The notes beneath the pieces are model-generated. The model saw only the letters and a program-made list of their open reading frames with translations, had not been told where the DNA came from and ran no database searches. Positions 1-9,873 of a DNA stretch of 64,000 nt are shown piece by piece; the first letter of the stretch is position 1; every line of letters begins with the position of its first letter. Source of the DNA: Oleispira sp051275515 (GTDB taxonomy: Bacteria > Pseudomonadota > Gammaproteobacteria > Pseudomonadales > Oceanobacteraceae); assembly GCA_051275515.1 (NCBI GenBank), contig JBNMOT010000003.1:1-64000 (forward strand), in the 5' to 3' direction. Made by a program: the position numbers and the translations under genes.

Positions 1-2872
1 CTTCCATGCCCTGAGTTAAAAATTGAGCTAACTGCTTAGGGTCTGGCAAAGTTTGCTCTCGTTTATCTGAAGCAATAGGCGCTAGTAACAAATGCTCCAT
101 TGCTGCAACTTTTGCAGAGAAACTGTCTTCATTAAGTAACGGGGCAATCGAATTCGCCTCTAATTGCTCTATGCCTGACCTGATCAGCTGACTGCCCTCT
201 ACGAGCAAACTAACGAGTCCAGGTGTATTTTTAATCTGATAAGCTCGTAATTCTTTTACTAGCTTTTCTAAAGGGGAAGCAATTAGCGCAATTGGCGCAA
301 TACCTGCCATATGAGCACTGCCTTTTAAGGTATGCAATGCACGCTGTAAATGGTCTGATAGCTCATTACTAAAATCTGTCGCTTGCGACTCTTCGACAAA
401 CTCACCGACAGCCTCAAGGTGAGTCGCTACTTCCGCGCGAAATATTTCTAATAATGTATCGTCAATTAGGTTTTCTTCGGTTTTTACAACTAAATCAGCC
501 TCTTCAACTAATTCAATTTTTCCAAGCTCTCGCTCAACAAGGGAGTCTAATAAAGAAAACTCTATATTAAACTCGTTCACATTTTCGCCCCCGGATAAGG
601 CTTCGGCATAATTTATTAACGCAGCAGTATCGATACTGACATCGCTTCTCGTGCGGAAATTTTCAATGAGCTCAGGGATATGAACAATAACTTGATCGAT
701 AAGTGCGCAAGCGTTGTCATCCAAAGTAATTACTTGGTCTATGACACAATTAAGCAAGTTTTCAACAGACCACGCTAGTTCGCCAATAACATCGGCCTTT
801 ACCATGCGTCCACTGCCCTTTAAGGTATGGAATGCACGACGAACCGTTGATTGTGCTTCACTATTTATATGATCAGCGCGATATTCAGGCCAAAACTCTT
901 GCAGTGTTTCTAACACCTCCTTAGCTTCTTCTAAAAATATTTCAATGATTTCATCATCAATAAGATCATCTTCTTCACCAATTATTTCAGTTTCTACAAA
1001 AATGTCTTCTATAACAGCATCTTCAGCAACGACCGTTTCTTCAATATCGATCACAGCGTCTAATTCTACCGGCTCAATAACGTCGTTAACTAGGTCAGCA
1101 AAATTCACGCTTGTATTTAATGAGGCGTCTGCTGATAAGTCGACACTTTCTAATACAGCAAGTAAGTTATCATCGTTCAATTCGGAAGTATTTTTACCTT
1201 CTTCAATACCCTCTTCACTGTTTTGGCTAGGTAAGTTGGCCAAAGCAAGCTCTGCTCGATGCAATAAATGCTCATCGGCTTCTTGAGGGCTATTGCTGTA
1301 ACGTTCAATGTAATACTCAACACTGGTCAAAATATCAGCGAAGTTATCCATGACAGTCCACTGAGCCTTCAAGCCTTCATCGACCAGCTGCTTTTCAACA
1401 AAATCTGCAGCGCCTTCAAGAATTTTAGCGACTCGAGGCAGTGGAATCATGTTGATTGAGCCTTCAATAGACCTCAACAAATGGGGGGCTTCTTCTAATT
1501 CAGTGGCATCCCATTGCTTAGCAAGGTATTCAACAACAGAATCTTTCACCTGCTCTAAAACATTTCGAGTTTCATGCAATACAGCTTGTTGTGCATCACT
1601 AATAGAAACATCTTCTGGACGGGTTTCAATCAATGTTCCTTCTTGCTGCATACCGTTTAAGGTCGCTTCAACATAAAGTAAAGCACCCGCGGTATCCATT
1701 AAATCAGAATCTGATGCACCACCTTGATCAATTAATCGAGTAACATTGCTTTGTTGTTCTTGTAAGACTCTGCGTGGCATACCAAGTCCAAGCATTCCCA
1801 TAGTATCGATAATTTGCTTAAACGTTGGTAATAATGAGATTAGTGCTTCTTGGCGATCACCACCACGAACCAGGATGTCAAACCTATCCTTGAGCCCCGT
1901 AATTTCTTCAATTAATGCACCGACAACAGTACCCACAGTTTCTTTATCAGGACCCGAAAACGCCGCGCGCTGATCCTTTAACTCTTGTTGATTAGGTAAA
2001 GTAGATTCTAGGTCGAATTGAACTTTCACCGCCGCAATGGCGCCACTTTTTAAGGGAGATTTGGCGATATAATAAAGAAGGTTTTTTAGCAGTTCATCAG
2101 GTACAGGGGTGTTTAATGCTTCAACTCCCTGATCTTGAATTTGCTTGAACAGTACGTCTATTTGACGCAGTAATGGCTTGGCAATCTTAGGAATTTTTTC
2201 GCCTGACTTAAGGTGCTCAACAAATGCTAATGCTGGCAACCATATTAGGCCTTGCGGGGTTTTTCCAAGTGTTTTATGGAGGCGGGAAAAAACCTTATGC
2301 AAATAATCGATCGCTAATGTTTCTTGCTCACCTCGAATGATATGCAAAATAGCAGTTTGTTGCATTTGGCGTAATTTTTTTAACCAAGGGGCAAAGCCAG
2401 GATCGTTAAATTTACTTAATTGGTCAGCAGAAAGTATAACTGGAGCGGCTATATTTGGTGAGAATAACGCGGTTTCAGTCATCAGACTTTCACCACGAAC
2501 AGCACGTAACTCATTCAGTATTGGCAACAACACAACAGGCAAGTCTCTTCGACCTATTTTGATATGCTCTAGGTAGCTTGGCAACTGCAGAATTGCCTGC
2601 ATCAATACCTCAAGTACGTCAGATTCATTAGCAACATTCCCTTCAACCAATACCTTGGCTAAAGCTTCCATTTCTTCTGCTAACAATGCTGCGCCGTAAA
2701 ATTCGACCATCTGCAAAGTGCCACGCACCTGATGAAGATAGCTCAAACAAAACTTGAGACGAGTACGATCCTCCGTATTTTCTACGTAGATTTCTAATGC
2801 TTGTTGCGCCTGCTGGAGGGTCTCTTCAATTTCGCCTTTGACCCATTCCAAGGCGATGTAGTCATGGCTCAT
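1..2872 (-). CDS. chpA: ChpA/PilL-type hybrid chemotaxis histidine kinase, N-terminal part (3' end cut by window)
   Basis: About 957 residues are visible and the frame runs off the left edge. The visible part begins with the FimL-like helical region typical of ChpA and contains at least two histidine phosphotransfer segments, with HTLKGSGRM near residue 680 and HTLKGSAHM near residue 845, each followed by helical sequence. Between and before them are very acidic linkers. The kinase, CheW and receiver domains would lie beyond the edge. ChpA is the kinase of the Pil-Chp pathway that signals to the pilus motor through PilG and PilH. The ATG at 2872 overlaps the TGA of the upstream methyltransferase gene (ATGA), so translation is probably coupled; a second ATG lies 7 bases further in but out of frame. 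Its place as last gene of a pilG-pilH-pilI-pilJ-pilK run makes the identity firm. Confidence 0.93.
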   Translation of the reverse strand, partial: MSHDYIALEWVKGEIEETLQQAQQALEIYVENTEDRTRLKFCLSYLHQVRGTLQMVEFYGAALLAEEMEALAKVLVEGNVANESDVLEVLMQAILQLPSYLEHIKIGRRDLPVVLLPILNELRAVRGESLMTETALFSPNIAAPVILSADQLSKFNDPGFAPWLKKLRQMQQTAILHIIRGEQETLAIDYLHKVFSRLHKTLGKTPQGLIWLPALAFVEHLKSGEKIPKIAKPLLRQIDVLFKQIQDQGVEALNTPVPDELLKNLLYYIAKSPLKSGAIAAVKVQFDLESTLPNQQELKDQRAAFSGPDKETVGTVVGALIEEITGLKDRFDILVRGGDRQEALISLLPTFKQIIDTMGMLGLGMPRRVLQEQQSNVTRLIDQGGASDSDLMDTAGALLYVEATLNGMQQEGTLIETRPEDVSISDAQQAVLHETRNVLEQVKDSVVEYLAKQWDATELEEAPHLLRSIEGSINMIPLPRVAKILEGAADFVEKQLVDEGLKAQWTVMDNFADILTSVEYYIERYSNSPQEADEHLLHRAELALANLPSQNSEEGIEEGKNTSELNDDNLLAVLESVDLSADASLNTSVNFADLVNDVIEPVELDAVIDIEETVVAEDAVIEDIFVETEIIGEEDDLIDDEIIEIFLEEAKEVLETLQEFWPEYRADHINSEAQSTVRRAFHTLKGSGRMVKADVIGELAWSVENLLNCVIDQVITLDDNACALIDQVIVHIPELIENFRTRSDVSIDTAALINYAEALSGGENVNEFNIEFSLLDSLVERELGKIELVEEADLVVKTEENLIDDTLLEIFRAEVATHLEAVGEFVEESQATDFSNELSDHLQRALHTLKGSAHMAGIAPIALIASPLEKLVKELRAYQIKNTPGLVSLLVEGSQLIRSGIEQLEANSIAPLLNEDSFSAKVAAMEHLLLAPIASDKREQTLPDPKQLAQFLTQGME

Positions 2873-3774
2873 CGCCTAGCAGCCTCCATCTGATTATAAT
2901 TATCACGTCGCACATAAATTGATAATTTATTACTATCAACCTGAACTAAACTTGGATGCTGCCAGTCTACCATTTCACCTAAACCTGTTACTAAAATCCC
3001 ACCTTCAACTAAACGATCAGCCAAGGCATTAAGGATTTCACGACGACGCCAACGACGAAAATAAATTAATAAATTCTGACAATAGATAACACTCAACCCT
3101 GAAACAGGAAAATCATCTAAGTTCAAAGCATTGACTTGCGTAAAACACGTACGATCCCTTAATCCAGAAATAATCTGGTACTCATTGTTTTCAATGGCGA
3201 GGCAGTAGCGTTCAAGATATGAAACAGGAAGCGTTTCTAGCTTGCGAACAGGATATTTACCCTGCCTTGCTTTACGTAATACTACGGTCGATAAATCTGT
3301 TCCCGTTACTGAATAGTTAACCCCTAAAGGTGATAGACATTCATCTGCAAGCATTGCCAAACTATAAACTTCTTCGCCAGAAGAACAGCCCATGCTCCAC
3401 ATATCAAAAGAACGATCTATCGGCGTTGTTTTTATGGTTTCTAACAAATAATTTTTTACAAACATCAATGCATCAGGATCACGAAAAAAACGTGTTTCCT
3501 GAACCGTTAATCGATCAGAAAGTATCGACCATTCAATAGCACCGCATGACCCCGTCGTTACTTTCTTAAAATAATCCTCATAATCACAACACCCTAGTTC
3601 GCGCATACGAATACCTAAACTAGTTTGAAGAAAAGACTTTCTCTGAGGTGCCAGGCACATACCAGTGCGCTCTTCGAGCAAGTTCTGCCAAAGCAAAAAC
3701 TGCCCTTCTTCCATATCTGGCATCATGCCAAAACCGGAGCGTTTATTTAAGAATAAGTCTGACGGATTACTCAT
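2869..3774 (-). CDS. pilK: CheR-family chemoreceptor methyltransferase PilK
   Basis: This 301-residue protein has the CheR two-domain layout: a small N-terminal helical domain (about 25-90) and a SAM-binding domain. VQETRFFRD (91-99), SMGCSSGEE (127-135) and YCQNLLIYF (231-239) correspond to the conserved CheR signatures; the last is usually NVLIYF, so C-Q-N is a mild variation. The role known for the family is methylation of glutamates on the receptor, here PilJ, using S-adenosylmethionine in the cytoplasm. It lies 12 bp downstream of pilJ and overlaps chpA by 4 bp, so it is part of the same transcript. No CheB-type methylesterase gene is visible in the window; it could lie downstream of chpA. 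Confidence 0.92.
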   Translation of the reverse strand: MSNPSDLFLNKRSGFGMMPDMEEGQFLLWQNLLEERTGMCLAPQRKSFLQTSLGIRMRELGCCDYEDYFKKVTTGSCGAIEWSILSDRLTVQETRFFRDPDALMFVKNYLLETIKTTPIDRSFDMWSMGCSSGEEVYSLAMLADECLSPLGVNYSVTGTDLSTVVLRKARQGKYPVRKLETLPVSYLERYCLAIENNEYQIISGLRDRTCFTQVNALNLDDFPVSGLSVIYCQNLLIYFRRWRRREILNALADRLVEGGILVTGLGEMVDWQHPSLVQVDSNKLSIYVRRDNYNQMEAARR

Positions 3775-3786
3775 TTAAACTTCAAC

Positions 3787-5823
3787 CTATAGAGCTTGTT
3801 CACTCTCAGGAAGCTTGAAGCCAGCAACCGATTCACGTAACTTATTCGCCATATCGGCGAGGTTACCAATCGATTTCGCTGTGGCCGTTGTACCCGCAGA
3901 AGTCTGCGATGTAATTTCTTGAATAACGTTCATCGTATTCGAAATATGACCGGCAGAAGATGCCTGCTGGCGAGCAGCGTTGGAAATATTCTGAATGAGA
4001 TCAGCCAGATTCTTCGATACAGCCTCAATCTCTTCAAGTGCAACACCCGCATCCTGTGCTAAACGTGCGCCTCGTACAACTTCTAAGGTTGTCGTTTCCA
4101 TCGAGATAACAGCTTCGTTAGTATCGTTCTGAATCGTTTTAACCAAGGCTTCAATCTGTTTTGTTGCCGCGGCAGAACGTTCTGCTAATCGCTGTACTTC
4201 ATCCGCAACAACGGCGAAACCTCGACCTGCGTCACCGGCCATAGAGGCCTGAATTGCAGCGTTAAGCGATAGAATGTTTGTCTGGTCGGCAATGTCGGTA
4301 ATCAAAGATACGATATCTCCAATTTCCTGCGAAGACTCACCTAAACGCTTAATCCGTTTAGACGTTTCCTGAATCTGCTCACGAATGTTATCCATGCCGT
4401 GAATCGTTGCCTGCACAACCTCTGCACCTTTATTGGCGATCGCAACAGATCGCTCTGCTACTGCAGATGATTCAGAAGCGTTTGCCGATACCTGGTCAAT
4501 CGACACAGCCATTTCGTTAATAGCCGCCGATGCCCCAGCAATTTCCTGTGCTTGGTGCTCAGATGCTTCAGCAAGATGCATTGCCGTTGCCTGTGTTTCT
4601 TGTGCTGCAGACGACACTTGAACCGCTGTTTCGTTAATCGCCGAGACCAAGGAGCGCATCTGATCGATGGCGTAGTTAATAGAATCAGCAATCGCACCCG
4701 TAAAGTCTTCTGTTACCGTTGCCTGTGTTGTTAAGTCACCATCAGCAAGATCAGCAATCTCATCCAGCAGACGTAAAATAGCGATTTGGTTTTGTTCGTT
4801 TTGATCAGCAGTTTCAGATAAATCTTTGCGCGTATCTTGATAAGAAACAACACCCAAACCTACCATACCGATTACGGCCATTAATGCCGATAAATAAGCA
4901 ATAAGCTGTAACACCCCCAAACCTTCTGTATTTGTTTGGAAGGCATTGGTCAAAGAAGAGGTCTCATTCAGTAGTAATTGAGAATCGGCAAAAATCGCAT
5001 CAGAAGCTTCACGTACTTGGAATAGCTCAGGTGAGGTTTCAAGAATTTCATCAACCGAACCCGATACGAATTCGAATAATTCAGCAATTTCTGCTAACGC
5101 AAAGATAGCTTCTTCATCAGCCACCTGACTCAGGTTCATTGCAACATTACCCTCAATCATACCGTTAAGTACTCGGCCAAAAAGAGAGGCATCTCGACCA
5201 AAAGCATCGGCAGCCATTACGGCATCAGCACCACCGCCTAATACCTTATTAACCGAACGTACAATACGCTCTGCCAACCATGACTGACGCTGAGCAACAG
5301 CAACCTGATCCGCAGGAGCGCCACTATCAAGTAAAATTTCTACAATTTCATCGTATTCGACTTGAAGTTGTGGAATTGTCTCAGCTAAGGTTGCAGCAAC
5401 CTCATGTAACGAAAGAATAATATCTTGAGCCTGTACAATCTGATCAGCGTTATTAGAAACTTTGTTCCAGATACCCTGCACGTTAGTCATGGTCGCAATT
5501 TTCGCAGGAGGCAAGCCAGTATCAGCATTACCCTCGTTCAAATAACCCCAACGAACTTGGAAGTTATCACGCGCATTACGAAGTAATGAGAAAGCTTCTG
5601 CTTTACCACCTGCCGCCTCTGCTGCGTTCTTTGCCAATTCCTGCGAAAGAACTCGAAGCTCACCCGAGTGTCCAATATATTCCTTATCCTGATTTGCCTG
5701 TGTATTGACAAGAATTGTTACACCCAAGAAAGCTAGGATTGAAACAATCAGCATTGCAGTAAAGAAACCTGCTCGTGGGTTACCAAATACCGTGGACCAA
5801 ACGCTTCCAGTCTCTTTACTCAT
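3787..5823 (-). CDS. pilJ: Methyl-accepting receptor of the Pil-Chp system, PilJ
   Basis: The 678-residue protein has an N-terminal transmembrane helix (about 18-40), a long helical periplasmic PilJ-type sensor region, a second transmembrane segment near 305-330, a HAMP-like linker and a long methyl-accepting signalling coiled coil with the hairpin tip sequence IADQTNILSLNAAIQA. These are the standard parts of PilJ, which senses surface contact or pilus state and controls the ChpA kinase. Upstream is pilI after an 84-bp gap, downstream pilK. Family length (about 680) and position agree. The two methylation regions were not mapped residue by residue. Confidence 0.95.
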   Translation of the reverse strand: MSKETGSVWSTVFGNPRAGFFTAMLIVSILAFLGVTILVNTQANQDKEYIGHSGELRVLSQELAKNAAEAAGGKAEAFSLLRNARDNFQVRWGYLNEGNADTGLPPAKIATMTNVQGIWNKVSNNADQIVQAQDIILSLHEVAATLAETIPQLQVEYDEIVEILLDSGAPADQVAVAQRQSWLAERIVRSVNKVLGGGADAVMAADAFGRDASLFGRVLNGMIEGNVAMNLSQVADEEAIFALAEIAELFEFVSGSVDEILETSPELFQVREASDAIFADSQLLLNETSSLTNAFQTNTEGLGVLQLIAYLSALMAVIGMVGLGVVSYQDTRKDLSETADQNEQNQIAILRLLDEIADLADGDLTTQATVTEDFTGAIADSINYAIDQMRSLVSAINETAVQVSSAAQETQATAMHLAEASEHQAQEIAGASAAINEMAVSIDQVSANASESSAVAERSVAIANKGAEVVQATIHGMDNIREQIQETSKRIKRLGESSQEIGDIVSLITDIADQTNILSLNAAIQASMAGDAGRGFAVVADEVQRLAERSAAATKQIEALVKTIQNDTNEAVISMETTTLEVVRGARLAQDAGVALEEIEAVSKNLADLIQNISNAARQQASSAGHISNTMNVIQEITSQTSAGTTATAKSIGNLADMANKLRESVAGFKLPESEQAL

Positions 5824-5907
5824 TCCGCTATCTCCGCACTCATGTGCACGTTTGTTATTATTAATGATTCAGCGTAATCCATGAACTGAATCGCAACAAA
5901 CTATTTA

Positions 5908-6432
5908 TTAAACGGCTACCTGCAGAAATTCATCTGCTTGCACCAAGTCTGTAAAACTAAAAATAGGCCAATTAGACCCATCACGTTCAAAGCCACCGCG
6001 CACATAAGGCGCATAATTAGCATCAACATACACTTGATTAATTATTTGATGAGAAGGGAACTGCTGCATCCCAAGAACAGCATCAACCAATAGGCCATGC
6101 TGTTGCTGCCCTTCCCCAATAACTAATACTCTTCGGGTTCGCCAGTTAGCTTTAGACGGTACATCTAATAAACCCGCCAAATCTAAAATAGGAACTAAAC
6201 GCCCCCGAATATTGGAAACACCCAGCATCCAGTTTCTTACACCAGGAACCTTAGTCACTCGAGGCGTTTGAAGAATCTCCCCGACGTCGCCCATCGGCGC
6301 AACAAACCTCTGGCCCGCCAGCATAAACCCGATACCTCGCCAGTAGGTTACCGCCTCAGTTTTCTGAGGCAGCTCACTGGCGTTATCTCGACTTTTTTGA
6401 GCAATCTCGACCAATAAAGCAAAAGGTGACAT
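5908..6432 (-). CDS. pilI: CheW-like coupling protein PilI
   Basis: This 174-residue protein is a single CheW domain. GIGFMLAGQRFVAPMGDVGEI opens the fold and GVSNIRGRLVPILDLAGLL is the characteristic second strand region. It would link the PilJ receptor to ChpA kinase in the cytoplasm. Its start lies one base from the pilH stop codon, so the two are tightly coupled, and pilJ follows after 84 bp. The context excludes a general flagellar CheW. Confidence 0.93.
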   Translation of the reverse strand: MSPFALLVEIAQKSRDNASELPQKTEAVTYWRGIGFMLAGQRFVAPMGDVGEILQTPRVTKVPGVRNWMLGVSNIRGRLVPILDLAGLLDVPSKANWRTRRVLVIGEGQQQHGLLVDAVLGMQQFPSHQIINQVYVDANYAPYVRGGFERDGSNWPIFSFTDLVQADEFLQVAV

Positions 6433-6433
6433 A

Positions 6434-6799
6434 TTAACCAGTCATTACCATTTCAATTTCTTCCATTAAACGAGCCGCAGAGACAGGCTTAACCAGATAC
6501 CCACTGGCCCCTTGTCGCTGCCCCCAGACACGATCCGTTTCTTGATCTTTCGTTGTCACAATAATCACAGGTATATGTTGAGTGCTTGGATCTTTCGCCA
6601 ACTGACGCGTAGCCTGAAAACCGTTTAGACCCGGCATAACAATATCCATTAAGACAACGTCAGGCTTTTCTTGGCGAGCAAGTGCTACACCGTCCGCACC
6701 GTTTTCAGCCGTTAAGACTTCATGCCCATGTTGTTCCAACATAGTTTTAAACGAGTGCGTTTCCGTTGGAGAATCGTCAACTATCAATACACGAGCCAT
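6434..6799 (-). CDS. pilH: Single-domain response regulator PilH
   Basis: This is a stand-alone receiver domain of 121 residues with the acidic pocket DD (8-9), phospho-acceptor D52 in VLMDIVMPG, the T/S pair in VTTKD and K104 in LVKPV. The ATG at 6799 was chosen because GAGGA lies 7 bases upstream; a TTG two codons earlier is less likely. In Pseudomonas, PilH acts as phosphate sink or negative arm on pilus retraction, opposed to PilG. It sits between pilG and pilI in the usual order. Confidence 0.93.
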   Translation of the reverse strand: MARVLIVDDSPTETHSFKTMLEQHGHEVLTAENGADGVALARQEKPDVVLMDIVMPGLNGFQATRQLAKDPSTQHIPVIIVTTKDQETDRVWGQRQGASGYLVKPVSAARLMEEIEMVMTG

Positions 6800-6837
6800 T
6801 CTCAAATCCTCTCTAATTTTATAATGCTATCGACAAA

Positions 6838-7218
6838 CTATTTAACAAAATTTCGAATTGCACCAAGCAACTCATCCTTACTAAACGGCTTGGTTAAATA
6901 TTGATCAGAACCAACGATGCGTCCCTTAGCCTTATCAAAAAGACCATCCTTACTTGAAAGCATAATGACGGGCGTATCTTTAAATTTAGAATTATTTTTA
7001 ATTAACGCACACGTCTGATAACCATCTAAGCGCGGCATCATAATGTCTACAAAGATAATGTTTGGGCGAGTATCTGCGATTTTTGCTAGCGCATCAAAGC
7101 CATCAGTTGCAGTTATTACCTCACAACCGACCTTTTTTAATAGGGTTTCGGCGGTTCGACGAATAGTTTTACTATCGTCAATAACCATAACTTTCAGGTT
7201 ATCGAAGTTATCGTCCAT
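6838..7218 (-). CDS. pilG: Single-domain response regulator PilG
   Basis: A receiver domain of 126 residues from the ATG at 7218, which has GAAGG 8 bases upstream; another in-frame ATG at 7236 has no visible ribosome site. D58 in IIFVDIMMPR is the phospho-acceptor and K110 in YLTKPF the conserved lysine. PilG is the first gene of the Pil-Chp operon and in Pseudomonas stimulates pilus extension and cAMP signalling. The 216 bp between it and the divergent gshB must carry the promoters of both; I did not identify them with confidence. Confidence 0.93.
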   Translation of the reverse strand: MDDNFDNLKVMVIDDSKTIRRTAETLLKKVGCEVITATDGFDALAKIADTRPNIIFVDIMMPRLDGYQTCALIKNNSKFKDTPVIMLSSKDGLFDKAKGRIVGSDQYLTKPFSKDELLGAIRNFVK

Positions 7219-7434
7219 ATTAAGAACCTTCACCATCTAGATTAATATTTTTTAGAGATACCGCCTCGATGTCCGAGGGGCGCTGATTAAAACCTTTGTA
7301 ACATAGAATTGTAGACCTTAACAACGCTATCTATTTAAAAGTTAGAACTGGTCGAAACAATTTATTCCACTTCAAGTCTTGATAGTTAGGGTAAAATAAC
7401 TTCAATATATTAGTTTTCGTTTTTAGGAGCAGTC

Positions 7435-8385
7435 ATGAACATAAAAGTTGGCATCGTTATGGATCCCATTGAACAAATTTCTTTTCACAAAGATACCTCC
7501 ATCGCCTTGATGTTTGCCGCTCAGCAGCATGGATGTGAACTGTTTTACATGGAACAACAAGATCTATCGATCCAAAACGGCGAAGCGTATGGTCGGATGG
7601 CTCCTATTAAAGTAGCCATGAATCCAGAGCATTGGTTTGAAAGAAAAGAGGCCATTGATAGACCTCTGATTGATTTACAGCTGATTTTGATGCGCAAAGA
7701 CCCTCCTTTTGATAGTGAGTTCATTTACAGCACCTATATTTTAGAGCGAGCAGAACAGCAGGGGGTCGTAATTGCGAACAAACCTCAAAGCTTGCGAGAC
7801 TGTAATGAAAAGGTATTTGCCACCGAGTTTGCTGAGCTAATGAGCCCAACAACGGTTACCCGTCGTCCTGATTTACTAAAAGCCTTCCATGCAGAACACG
7901 GAGACGTGATATTTAAACCACTCGATGGTATGGGCGGATCTTCTATCTTTCGCTTAAGGAAAGACGATCCAAATGTCAGTGTTATTATTGAAACGTTAAC
8001 AGACCACGGCAAGCAACAAATCATGGCACAACGTTTTATCCCTGAAATTACTCAAGGCGATAAGCGTATTCTGATTATTGATGGCCAAGCCGTACCTTAC
8101 ACTTTGGCGCGCATTCCCGCTGATGGTGAAACCCGAGGCAACTTAGCCGCGGGCGGGTCAGGCATCACCATGGCTTTAACAGACAAAGAAAAAGCGATTG
8201 CCGAAAAAATTGGACCGAAGCTGAAAGAAAAAGGATTGTATTTTGTGGGTCTTGACGTTATCGGTAATTATGTCACTGAAATTAACGTCACCAGCCCTAC
8301 GTGTGTTCGTGAAATCAGTCGTGATTCTGGTATTGATATCGCAGACCAGTTAATCACCTGTTTACTACAGAAAGTGCGCTGTTAA
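7435..8385 (+). CDS. gshB: Glutathione synthetase
   Basis: The 316-residue protein starts with KVGIVMDPIEQISFHKD, the usual N-terminus of prokaryotic GshB, and has the ATP-grasp features FKPLDGMGGSSIF and the metal-binding ending VTEINVTSPTCVREI. It ligates gamma-glutamylcysteine with glycine using ATP. AGGAG sits 6 bases upstream of the ATG. It heads a co-directional run with tonB, yqgE and ruvX, the same neighbourhood as in Pseudomonas, opposite the divergent pilG operon. Confidence 0.96.
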   Translation: MNIKVGIVMDPIEQISFHKDTSIALMFAAQQHGCELFYMEQQDLSIQNGEAYGRMAPIKVAMNPEHWFERKEAIDRPLIDLQLILMRKDPPFDSEFIYSTYILERAEQQGVVIANKPQSLRDCNEKVFATEFAELMSPTTVTRRPDLLKAFHAEHGDVIFKPLDGMGGSSIFRLRKDDPNVSVIIETLTDHGKQQIMAQRFIPEITQGDKRILIIDGQAVPYTLARIPADGETRGNLAAGGSGITMALTDKEKAIAEKIGPKLKEKGLYFVGLDVIGNYVTEINVTSPTCVREISRDSGIDIADQLITCLLQKVRC

Positions 8386-8425
8386 ACTAAGGCCACTTTT
8401 AATTAATATCAATGTGAGATCGCCC

Positions 8426-9307
8426 ATGAGTATCTCTGCTACCGTTACCAGCGCTGACCGCCTAACCTTTACCGGTTTTTTGGCTGCTTTGCTGCATGCG
8501 GCCCTCATATTGGGTATTAGTTTTACGGCAACCGACCCCAATCCAACGTCACACACATTAGAAGTAACGCTCGCCAGTTATAAAAGTGAGCTAGCGCCGG
8601 AAAAGGCCGACTTCCTCGCTCAAGAAAACCAACAAGGCAGCGGCTCATTAGACGAAGCTAAAATGATTACTACCGATATTGATGCTAATTTTAATGCGAA
8701 CAGTATTCAACAAACATCACCTTTAGAGCAGCAGGCTACTGCACCCAGAGTCAAACCCGATCAAGCGGCACTGATATCAACAACGAATAGCAACCGCTTT
8801 AAAGCACAGGTCACGCCTAATCAAGATGCTGCAGAGGCCGATGATACCCCTGATGGACCTAGAAAATCGTTATTAGAGCGCAGCTTGGAAATTGCTAGCT
8901 TAGAAGCAAAGCTAGATAGCCAGCGCCAAATTTACGCAAAAGCACCACGAATTCAACGCCTTACGGCAGCGTCAACTTTGAAAGCGAATGATGCTTATTA
9001 CGTCGATAGCTGGCGCAGTAAAATTGAGAATATGGGCCGAATTAACTACCCTCGAGATGCAATCAACTGCTTCAATCAATGCTCATTGCGAGTATTGGTT
9101 TCAATTCATCCAGACGGTACTATTAATAATCTCAAAGTTTTAGAATCTTCTGGTAAAAAAACGCTTGATGATGCGACGGTGCAAATCATCCGTCGAGCCG
9201 CTCCCTTCGCGCCTTTCACAGAAGAAATGAGAAGCGATATCGATCTGCTCGAAATCATTAGAACCTTCAAATATAAAGGTAACCGTTACATGACAGGCGC
9301 AAACTAA
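8426..9307 (+). CDS. TonB-family energy transducer
   Basis: The protein (about 293 residues from ATG 8426; a GTG at 8414 is possible) has one N-terminal membrane segment near residues 16-35, a long polar spacer and a C-terminal TonB-like domain where paired cysteines (CFNQCSLRVLVSIHPDGTI) precede the beta-strand core. The spacer is not the usual proline-lysine repeat but is rich in Gln, Ala, Asp and Thr. Such a TonB paralogue between gshB and yqgE is standard in Pseudomonas relatives. It probably spans the periplasm, but no exbB/exbD lie nearby and its receptor is unknown. Confidence 0.85.
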   Translation: MSISATVTSADRLTFTGFLAALLHAALILGISFTATDPNPTSHTLEVTLASYKSELAPEKADFLAQENQQGSGSLDEAKMITTDIDANFNANSIQQTSPLEQQATAPRVKPDQAALISTTNSNRFKAQVTPNQDAAEADDTPDGPRKSLLERSLEIASLEAKLDSQRQIYAKAPRIQRLTAASTLKANDAYYVDSWRSKIENMGRINYPRDAINCFNQCSLRVLVSIHPDGTINNLKVLESSGKKTLDDATVQIIRRAAPFAPFTEEMRSDIDLLEIIRTFKYKGNRYMTGAN

Positions 9308-9873
9308 TGGCTGAAAATCAAACATTTGGCAGCCTAACCGATCATTTTTTGATTGCAATGCCAACGCTCAAAGACTCGTCTTTTGAACACAGCATCACCT
9401 ATATATGTAGCCATGACGACAACGGTGCTATGGGCATTGTACTGAACCAATCGACGGACCTAAATTTTCAAGAAATTTTAGAACAGTTAGAAATCGAAGG
9501 TATCTATGGCCATGATCACTCCGTATTGCTAGGTGGCCCCGTGCACCAAGATCACGGTTTTATTCTACATTTAGAGAAAGGTGACTGGCGCTCAACCTTG
9601 TCCGTTACCGATGACATTCATGTCAGCACCTCCAAAGATATCTTAACGTCCTTGGCTCAAGGTAATGGACCTAAGCAATATAAAATAGCCCTAGGCTATG
9701 CGGGGTGGGAAGCAGGTCAGCTAGAACAAGAGTTGCTGGACAACGCATGGATAACCGTCGAAGCCACTGCGGACATCATTTTTAATACACCCGAAGATAA
9801 AATGTACCAAGCCGCCCTCAAGCTGCTTGGCATTGATGAAGGGTTTCTCAGCTCTGATGCAGGTCACGCATAA
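9307..9873 (+). CDS. yqgE: YqgE/AlgH family protein
   Basis: This 188-residue protein carries the family signatures FLIAMPTLKDSSFEHSITYI at the N-terminus, GAMGIVLNQ, and LLGGPVHQDHGFILH. The AlgH name comes from an alginate regulation report in Pseudomonas, but the molecular activity is unsettled, so no function is claimed. Its ATG overlaps the tonB stop by one base and its stop overlaps the ruvX ATG by one base; yqgE-ruvX is a deeply conserved pair. Confidence 0.93.
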   Translation: MAENQTFGSLTDHFLIAMPTLKDSSFEHSITYICSHDDNGAMGIVLNQSTDLNFQEILEQLEIEGIYGHDHSVLLGGPVHQDHGFILHLEKGDWRSTLSVTDDIHVSTSKDILTSLAQGNGPKQYKIALGYAGWEAGQLEQELLDNAWITVEATADIIFNTPEDKMYQAALKLLGIDEGFLSSDAGHA